Assembly: GCA_021647785.1 (NCBI GenBank) | Contig: JAKIUC010000041.1 | Span: 1 to 41,182, forward strand | Direction: 5' to 3' | From: Melioribacteraceae bacterium | GTDB lineage: Bacteria > Bacteroidota > Ignavibacteria > Ignavibacteriales > Melioribacteraceae | DNA length: 41,182 bases | Shown: one piece after another, positions 36,601 through 41,182 of the stretch | Layout of the letters: each line of letters starts with the position of its first letter | How positions within the stretch are numbered: position 1 is the first letter of the stretch | Program-made: the position numbers and the translations under genes | The notes under the pieces: model-generated | The model's input: the letters and a program-made list of their open reading frames with translations, nothing else | Told to the model about the DNA's origin: nothing | Databases searched by the model: none

Positions 36601-36784
36601 AATCTCAATTTTTACTGTGGCTGGTGATTTGATTGACGATATCTATCATAGTGACAATAAGGGTTATACATTCTGGGATATGCGAACCTATAACGACCAG
36701 TATATTGCTTACGGACTTTATGTCTTTATAGTTACACTTCCTGATGGACAGGAACATGTTGGTAAATTTTTAATAATTAAGTAG
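33680..36784 (+). CDS. Large secreted FN3/T9SS-type protein with N-terminal CxxCH motif
   Basis: 1034 residues from ATG 33680, which has GGAGG seven bases ahead and a signal peptide (MCKFSNRFLLFLILSLFISG). Just after cleavage comes SCADCHKEAK, a CxxCH haem-c attachment motif, the only one in the protein. The middle has fibronectin-type units (VKVSVSDKQARIFWDSAAE ... FEGYKIYRSDNLGKTW; HSYIDKNLLNGIEYWYTVTS). The C-terminus, EFETSQFGKRLMFNNLP ... ISIFTVAGDLIDDI ... GLYVFIVTLPDGQEHVGKFL, is a T9SS-like sorting domain. It follows the TonB receptor and precedes a PorV-type protein. Overall similar in kind to the protein at 1-1693. A surface partner of the receptor is likely; a redox role through one haem is possible but unproven. 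Confidence 0.88.
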   Translation: MCKFSNRFLLFLILSLFISGVITAQQSCADCHKEAKLGKLVPLKKPVSSFERGLGIMDKGQIANYLGNYGVLSNFHEYFNEAIRWPKEAGGQTHYSFGLGLVVASKGNVITSVGVDKYDWAPKDGSRGKVFSGDVTAPPPDETPFLPLSDNPETWPEGYFDENEMWIDTPGERHWPGFFRLDIDPESPTFGEEVVGEFVSDRDIYCVFDDEENSNPDGALGIEVQQMAYTYGRPYAEDLLIWEYQIYNSSGTQLDSVYVGYYAVFRPDFDNEDNIVILDSDPNDAHTNGDFVYIYDINNTKDGAWKDDPTDFGIVGINILDTPKDMGITDFHYFSREFAPKVDEERWAIISSNPNDPNLTVPSAYFHGADRRMDTTDPDSMKAYFPTGAPINFYIMTGPFTLEPGEVVKSSIGLVMGNAGTTPFEPDTTDLMSNLRTLRQMYDRAFQGSGPPKTPNVKVSVSDKQARIFWDSAAEDSRDALTGKKDFEGYKIYRSDNLGKTWGNPITDQFGTVVGYKPIKIFDLIDGIKGLDPAFNQSLGDDSGIEHSYIDKNLLNGIEYWYTVTSYDMGNQNPDSLEQSYQSPLGSSLMEPHTVKAVPGVNPQNYTAPTYGPNLTPEGSFPPIGGVCNGLVSLDIVEPDSITGDNYLVTFVDSTLEIVGKDTNYVLGFNLYRIDAGTTDTTLLLDHHLFSNETKDNLPITDGFRLTVYDSPSGVASQGWTTVNGDTSTFYWNTSPVDKYKDVTTGEVISEFIYTIDDYRITIDRSGEGLKATLYDLFTGTLYPDSVYNLPLKVEIITDPENPISEGINTLLMEFAVLGPWDFRKDFYSPVGWDLKIGGKAYSAGSPGFYEKHIDILNFEKFDVDPITGDTTFTGLGLNTNHQPNTYINAYADTIHQVAIPPSDGDQYTIYTYKPFRKEIRYEFTTKSTDYSNLGNIDLKKIRAVPDPYIVSNEFETSQFGKRLMFNNLPNECKISIFTVAGDLIDDIYHSDNKGYTFWDMRTYNDQYIAYGLYVFIVTLPDGQEHVGKFLIIK

Positions 36785-36827
36785 TTTCTTACCCCCCTTT
36801 GGTGGGGCAGATTTTCGGAGATATAAA

Positions 36828-37847
36828 ATGAAAAAACTTATACTAATATTATTGATTATCGCATTTCCAATTTTAACTTTTGGAGGAGACTTCTCTAAAG
36901 TTGGAACTGCTGCTGCTCAATTTCTAAAAATTGGTGTCGGGGCACGTGCTATGTCACTTGGCGGAACTTTTACTGCTATTGCAAGTGATGTTAGTACAAT
37001 TTATTGGAATCCTGCTGGTATCACAAATTTGAAAACAACTTCATTAGGGTTTACACATACGCAATGGTTTGCAGATATATCGCACGATTTTGCTGGGGTT
37101 TCAGTTCCTCTTTCATCAAGTGATTATATTGCAGTTTCTGCTACATCCCTAAGTACAAGTGAACAAGAAGTAACAACTATTGCACAACCTAATGGAACTG
37201 GTGTTTTTTATAATGTTAGCGATTTAGCAATTGGTTTAACTTATGCACGTCAATTAACCGACCGATTTTCAGTAGGTCTCTCGGCAAAGTACATTCAGCA
37301 AACTCTTTTTAACGAAAAAGCTTCATCACTTACTTTAGATATTGGTTCATATTTAAGAACAGGTTTTCACAATTTAATAATTGGTATGGCAATCTCAAAC
37401 TTTGGTGGTTCTATGCAATTAGATGGACGAGATTTAATTGCAATTACCGATATTAACAAAGATGTTTCAGGAAGCTACACACCTGATGGAAGATTAACAA
37501 CACAAGAATACGCATTACCGCTAATCTTTAGAGTTGGTCTATCTATGGATATTGTTGGTGGTCTTGATCCAATTATAGCTTCTGAAGAGAGCCGATTTAC
37601 TTTTGCAGTAGAAGGAACGCACTTAAATGATAACAATGAGCGTGTTAATATTGGTACTGAATATGCTTGGAGCGAAATGGTTTTTGCTAGAGCTGGCTTC
37701 AAGTTTAATTATGATCAAGAACAATGGACATTTGGTGCAGGATTAAATATTCCTCTCGGAAGCCAAATTGTTATTTTCGATTATGCATTTATTCAATTTA
37801 AAGACCTTGGTAATGTTTCACAATTTTCATTAGAATTAAGATTATAA
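36828..37847 (+). CDS. PorV/PorQ family outer-membrane protein
   Basis: 339 residues with a signal peptide (MKKLILILLIIAFPILTFG). The family signature follows: GTAAAQFLKIGVGARAMSLG then FTAIASDVSTIYWNPAGI, followed by amphipathic beta-strands to the C-terminus (SQFSLELRL). This is the FadL-like barrel family that includes PorV (LptO), the T9SS component that shuttles cargo from the translocon to the attachment complex. Genomes of this group carry several paralogues beside surface-protein genes, so this may be a locus-specific paralogue rather than the core PorV. It lies 43 bases after the T9SS-type protein. Confidence 0.9.
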   Translation: MKKLILILLIIAFPILTFGGDFSKVGTAAAQFLKIGVGARAMSLGGTFTAIASDVSTIYWNPAGITNLKTTSLGFTHTQWFADISHDFAGVSVPLSSSDYIAVSATSLSTSEQEVTTIAQPNGTGVFYNVSDLAIGLTYARQLTDRFSVGLSAKYIQQTLFNEKASSLTLDIGSYLRTGFHNLIIGMAISNFGGSMQLDGRDLIAITDINKDVSGSYTPDGRLTTQEYALPLIFRVGLSMDIVGGLDPIIASEESRFTFAVEGTHLNDNNERVNIGTEYAWSEMVFARAGFKFNYDQEQWTFGAGLNIPLGSQIVIFDYAFIQFKDLGNVSQFSLELRL

Positions 37848-37886
37848 GATTATTTAACTATCATAAAAAAAAAGGAGTACAACTTA

Positions 37887-38921
37887 ATGCAACTAAAAAC
37901 AGACAAATTATTAGCAGTACTATTACTAATTACAATTACATTCTTCTTCGGATGCCAAAAAGCTGAAGCACCAAAAGAGGAGAATGAAACACTTAAAAAA
38001 GAAGATGGAAAAGAACTTCCGGTAACAAAATTACCTAATGTGAAATCGGGTGCAGAATTTTATTTTTCGCCAGATAGCAAGAGCATGATTGGAAATGCTA
38101 AATTTGGTGATGATGAATCTCATAAAATTTATACTATTAATGTTGATGGAACTGGACTTAAAAAAATTAATGGTGATGGTGAAACTGCATGTTCTTACTA
38201 TTTCCCTGATGGTAAAAAATTAATCTGGACTTCAACTCACGATTTACTTGATTTACCTAAGGGCGATTGGTCAGACCCTTTGGATTACCCAACTGGAGCA
38301 GAACTCTACACAAGCGATCTTGATGGTGGAAACATTGTTCGTTTAACTAATAATAAATATTACGATGCAGAAGTTTCTGTTTCACCGGATGGTAAAAAAA
38401 TTCTGTTTACTCGTTCTATTGATGGCAAATGTGATTTGTGGATTATGAATGCTGATGGCACAAACGAGCATCAAATTACATTTACAGATGAATGGCAGGA
38501 GGGTGGTTCATTCTATCTGAAAGATAATAAAACAATTGTTTATAGAGCTTGGGAAAGAAAGAGCGAAGGAAAACGTGGAATGCCAATGACTATCTTCACT
38601 ATCGAAGATGATGGCTCTAACCTGAAACAAATAACTCACGATGATGGCACAAACTGGGCACCACATCCAGCTCCGGATAATGACCACTTTGCATTTATTA
38701 AAGTTTTACCTCCTCATAATTTTGAGATATTTATTATGAGTATTAAAACAGGCAAGCAAACTCGTATGACATATAATGATGCTTTTGACGGTTTTCCAGT
38801 AATTTCGGAAGATGGCAAAACAATGGCTTTTTCATCCAATAGAGATGAGCCAGAAGGAGTAAGAAATTTATCACCATATTTCATGGATATTACTTCATTA
38901 AATATAATTCCGGTAAAATAA
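37887..38921 (+). CDS. TolB-like WD40 beta-propeller lipoprotein
   Basis: 344 residues. The N-terminus ends in a lipobox (ITFFFGC-Q, Cys ~23), followed by a charged linker (KAEAPKEENETLKKEDGKE), so it is lipid-anchored. The body has repeats of the TolB/PD40 type: YTINVDGTGLKKINGDGE, YTSDLDGGNIVRLTNN, VSPDGKKILFTRSIDG, WIMNADGTNEHQITFTDE and EDDGSNLKQITHDDG. These propellers are binding modules in the periplasm or at the outer membrane; no specific partner can be named. A perfect terminator lies 12 bases after the stop. Preceded by GGAG. Confidence 0.9.
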   Translation: MQLKTDKLLAVLLLITITFFFGCQKAEAPKEENETLKKEDGKELPVTKLPNVKSGAEFYFSPDSKSMIGNAKFGDDESHKIYTINVDGTGLKKINGDGETACSYYFPDGKKLIWTSTHDLLDLPKGDWSDPLDYPTGAELYTSDLDGGNIVRLTNNKYYDAEVSVSPDGKKILFTRSIDGKCDLWIMNADGTNEHQITFTDEWQEGGSFYLKDNKTIVYRAWERKSEGKRGMPMTIFTIEDDGSNLKQITHDDGTNWAPHPAPDNDHFAFIKVLPPHNFEIFIMSIKTGKQTRMTYNDAFDGFPVISEDGKTMAFSSNRDEPEGVRNLSPYFMDITSLNIIPVK

Positions 38922-38933
38922 GAGTTCCATTTC

Positions 38934-38970
38934 AAAATGCCATTTCAATAATTTGAACTGGCATTTTTTT
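38934..38970 (+). terminator. Rho-independent terminator after TolB-like gene
   Basis: AAAATGCCA (38934-38942) pairs perfectly with TGGCATTTT (38959-38967), with a 16-base loop and a run of seven T. It ends the operon that begins with the receptor at 31092. Confidence 0.8.
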
Positions 38971-39016
38971 AATCAGATTTTAAAATCCCACTCAGTTAAG
39001 GAAATTCTATTAAAAA

Positions 39017-40348
39017 ATGGATACAACAAAAACTAATATCAGCAATACTATAACACTTGTGGTTGTATTATTATTACTAATGCTAACACCATTAACGGCA
39101 CAACATGGAGAAACGAATAAAGAGAAAACTGATTCACTAACAAAACCAAGCCATTCACATCAAAGAAATAGTGACCCAAGATACTCTGTTTTTGGACCTC
39201 CAAAACCGGCAGAATGGAAATTTCAACTAGCTTACGAATACAGAAAGGAAGAAGGAGTTTCAGCTTTTACTTTTTATCGCAAAGACCAAAGGAATAAAAC
39301 AATATTTTTTACAATATTGGATAATGCCTTTGATAATATAAATCAGTATCGAGTTCAACGAATATCTGGTGGTGCCAGTCTTTTCCCAATTAATGATGAC
39401 GATAGATATCAGTTAGATGTTGGAGGTATATTTGATAAAATTATAGATACCACACTTTATAATAACACCCTCTTTTCAAGATTTACTTGGAGACCAAATA
39501 GGCAATTATGGATGAGAGTTGGGTTTGAATACTACGATGGATATTTTCTCGGACAGAGTGGAAATATATATGGGGAATCGTCACTTAGTGCATATTATTT
39601 TGCTGCAAAATATAAAATGGGTTTTTTCTCTCCGGTTGCTGTTGTTGGCAGGGGTCATCTTGATGAAGGAGTGAACAATAGATTTGGCGGCGGTGCAATG
39701 CTCGATGGTCCATTTGGTTTATTTTTATTTGGCGGATATATTAAAAGTACAGATGAAACAGAAAATACCCGCACATTAGCTCTTGGCAGATGGGCACCTT
39801 TCAGACCAGACGGGTTACCAAGTGCAGTCTTTATATGGAAACATAGAGAGGATTATGATTTTCAATTGGGTGGAATCTTTTTTGGGCGAAGAAACCTATT
39901 TGTGCGTCCGGCAGCAGTGGGTATGGTTACAGGAATGTTTGTCAGCAATTTAACCCTACGAGCAAATACTCTTTTACGACAGAAAAAACTTATGACAATA
40001 ACTGATGATTTTCAAAATTCCGATTTCTCAGTTTACTATGTTCATCTTAATCAGAAAATTGCACCAACAAGTAGTGTTGGTTTTACAGTGGTTCAATTTT
40101 TCAAATTATTTACTGAAACAGAATTTTGGGTTTTCAATGAGCCAGTACTTGGTCTATTTTATAATGAAGAGACTAATCCTACGGTTAACTATAATCCGAT
40201 AACACACAAGATGGAGTTTGGAGATGAAACTGAAAAATATTGGTCGTTCCAGATTGGTTCAAAAATATTTGATTCATTTATGTTCAATATTATTTCCGAG
40301 CCAAGCCGAAATGGTTGGATAGTTTCAGCATCCTATTTGCTTAAATGA
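39017..40348 (+). CDS. Probable outer-membrane beta-barrel protein, unknown function
   Basis: 443 residues with an N-terminal hydrophobic segment (ITLVVVLLLLMLTPLTAQ) that fits a signal peptide. A short His/Lys-rich linker (SLTKPSHSHQ) follows. The rest alternates aromatic and polar residues in strand-like stretches (QLWMRVGFEYYDGYFLG, SAYYFAAKYKMGFFS, GGAMLDGPFGLFLFGGYI) and ends GWIVSASYLLK, as in outer-membrane barrels. I do not recognise the family. It has its own position after a terminator; the MITE-like element begins 6 bases beyond the stop. Confidence 0.7.
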   Translation: MDTTKTNISNTITLVVVLLLLMLTPLTAQHGETNKEKTDSLTKPSHSHQRNSDPRYSVFGPPKPAEWKFQLAYEYRKEEGVSAFTFYRKDQRNKTIFFTILDNAFDNINQYRVQRISGGASLFPINDDDRYQLDVGGIFDKIIDTTLYNNTLFSRFTWRPNRQLWMRVGFEYYDGYFLGQSGNIYGESSLSAYYFAAKYKMGFFSPVAVVGRGHLDEGVNNRFGGGAMLDGPFGLFLFGGYIKSTDETENTRTLALGRWAPFRPDGLPSAVFIWKHREDYDFQLGGIFFGRRNLFVRPAAVGMVTGMFVSNLTLRANTLLRQKKLMTITDDFQNSDFSVYYVHLNQKIAPTSSVGFTVVQFFKLFTETEFWVFNEPVLGLFYNEETNPTVNYNPITHKMEFGDETEKYWSFQIGSKIFDSFMFNIISEPSRNGWIVSASYLLK

Positions 40349-40353
40349 TTTTG

Positions 40354-40598
40354 AATGAGTACAGCGATTCAGCGTCAAATATAAAATCATAAAAAACAAT
40401 GATTTATGGAAGAGCAAAAAAATATTTTTCCTGTTATTTGAAGACAAATAAACCAGTAAACTGGTTAAATATTAGCTTGTATTTCATTAACCAATCCCGC
40501 CACTGCGGGATTGGTTAACAATAAGTTAGAGCTATTATAACCGGTTCACCGGTTTATTGGTCGAAATTATTTTGACCCCCGAATCGCTCAATGAGTAC
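40354..40598. mobile_element. MITE-like element with target-site duplication and nested palindromes
   Basis: The nine-base direct repeat AATGAGTAC (40354-40362 and 40590-40598) flanks a ~227-base element. Its ends are imperfect terminal inverted repeats: AGCGATTCAGCGTCAAAT at the left, and AGCGATTCGGGGGTCAAAAT read inward from the right. Inside, 40444-40564 is a long imperfect palindrome. It is centred on TTAACCAATCCCGC-CACT-GCGGGATTGGTTAA (40487-40518) and flanked by AACCAGT-AA-ACTGGTT (40451-40466) and AACCGGT-TC-ACCGGTT (40539-40554). There is no coding capacity, so any movement would need a transposase in trans. The central CCCGC hairpin is the same type as the dispersed hairpins in this window. 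Confidence 0.75.
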
Positions 40599-40670
40599 AA
40601 TCCACTTTTATAATTCTTTCAAAAAAGTTATATTCACCTTTCGTTTTAATATTATTTGTTAGGAAAATAT

Positions 40671-41051
40671 ATGAGTTTAATCATTCTTGCTGGTGTTATT
40701 TTAATTCACATAGCACTTATTCTATATACCGTATTTATTTATAAAGAACACAAATATAAAAGAGCAACAAAGGGGTTATTGATATTTATTACACTTGCAG
40801 TAGCTTTCGATATGTCGGCAACTATTAGTATGATGCTTGGAACTACAGAAACTTATTTTACACTGCACGGAATTTTTGGTTATACTGCATTACTTGTAAT
40901 GATTATTGATGCCACATTAATCTGGAGACATAAAAATAAGGTTGGAAGTGAAGTTCCATTTAGTATAAATTTAAACCGATATTCAAAATTTGCTTATGTA
41001 TTATGGGTTTTTGCTTTTGCTACCGGAGTATATTTAGCAGCTTCTAAATAA
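40671..41051 (+). CDS. Four-helix integral membrane protein, possibly HsmA/TIGR03987-like
   Basis: 126 residues from ATG 40671, preceded by AGGAAA; a TTG five codons earlier is less likely. Four hydrophobic helices can be marked: LIILAGVILIHIALILYTVF; GLLIFITLAVAFDMSATISM; LHGIFGYTALLVMIIDATLI; and FAYVLWVFAFATGVYLA. Short charged loops (YKEHKYKRATK, WRHKNKVGSE) lie between them. Size and pattern remind me of the HsmA/TIGR03987 family of unknown function; this is recollection, not a search result. Its promoter region contains the MITE-like element. Confidence 0.7.
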   Translation: MSLIILAGVILIHIALILYTVFIYKEHKYKRATKGLLIFITLAVAFDMSATISMMLGTTETYFTLHGIFGYTALLVMIIDATLIWRHKNKVGSEVPFSINLNRYSKFAYVLWVFAFATGVYLAASK

Positions 41052-41061
41052 TTAATGTTAT

Positions 41062-41182
41062 AACTCTTTAAAAATGTCAGTATCAAAACTCTTTAGAAAT
41101 GTCAGACTAATTTAATAAAATAATTTCACTAATAGAGAATTTGGGGTAACGTAAGGAGCCCGATAGGGCGACTGGAGTTACC
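41062..41182. repeat. Direct and inverted repeats at window end
   Basis: Two direct repeats, AACTCTTTAAAAATGTCAG (41062-41080) and AACTCTTTAGAAATGTCAG (41087-41105), have a 25-base period and differ at one base. After an AT-rich stretch come GGTAAC (41145-41150) and GTTACC (41177-41182), which enclose GCCC-GATA-GGGC (41158-41169), a possible nested hairpin. Iterated direct repeats near a stem resemble the ends of some insertion sequences, but the neighbouring sequence is outside the window. Confidence 0.4.

Noticed and set aside
40444-40564. CRISPR-like repeats
   Set aside because: The three palindromes are nested inverted copies inside one TSD-flanked element, with no regular spacers; no CRISPR array was seen anywhere in the window.
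41120-41182. Group II intron 5' end
   Set aside because: GTAAC and the small hairpin only loosely recall such ends and the conserved GUGYG start is absent; an insertion-sequence end is a simpler guess.

Overview
The window looks like a chromosomal segment of an AT-rich member of the Bacteroidota/Chlorobi/Ignavibacteria side of the tree, with Ignavibacteria-like as my best guess. The reasons are a C-terminal type IX secretion (T9SS) sorting domain of the 'NYPNPFNP' type (29138-30850), a PorV/PorQ family outer-membrane protein, TonB-dependent receptors with an N-terminal carboxypeptidase-regulatory domain, weak or absent Shine-Dalgarno sites at many genes, and short dispersed CCCGC/GCGGG hairpins between genes. 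No tRNA, CRISPR array or intact transposase gene was seen.

Left part (1-6691): a secreted fibronectin-type-III protein (cut by the window edge) and a TonB-dependent receptor are transcribed leftward. A membrane-anchored winged-helix regulator of ToxR/CadC-like layout is transcribed away from them. The region between holds a helically phased ACTGT/ACAGT array and a 25-bp inverted-repeat element. Next (6692-9316) come a glycosyltransferase whose only good start is ATT, and a graveyard of broken sugar-salvage genes (nucleotidyltransferase, kinase, Na+/solute symporter).

The most unusual locus is 9318-12984. A DnaE-type DNA polymerase III alpha subunit is carried as two intact, complementary half-genes in the wrong order: the C-terminal half comes first, then the N-terminal half with the PHP domain and all three catalytic aspartates. 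A 9+6+9 dyad containing a LexA/SOS-box-like core lies just upstream of the first ATG. A tiny membrane ORF and a frameshifted AAA ATPase follow on the other strand.

The middle (15169-19239) is a housekeeping DNA-repair block: RNase P RNA, then recJ, yebC, ruvC and ruvA, tightly spaced and co-directional. Two small unknown genes follow. A leftward cluster (20149-28798) encodes exported proteins: an M1-M28-PDZ peptidase fusion, an M16 peptidase, a ChaN-like/PDZ protein and an NHL-repeat protein.

The right part (29138-41051) is a rightward envelope block: a T9SS cargo with a recent internal duplication, a second TonB-dependent receptor overlapping the reading frame of a large secreted protein with a CxxCH motif and a T9SS-like C-terminus, a PorV-family barrel, a TolB-like propeller lipoprotein, a probable outer-membrane barrel, and a four-helix membrane protein. 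A clear MITE-like element with target-site duplication lies at 40354-40598. The last 120 bases hold direct and inverted repeats that may be the end of another mobile element just outside the window.
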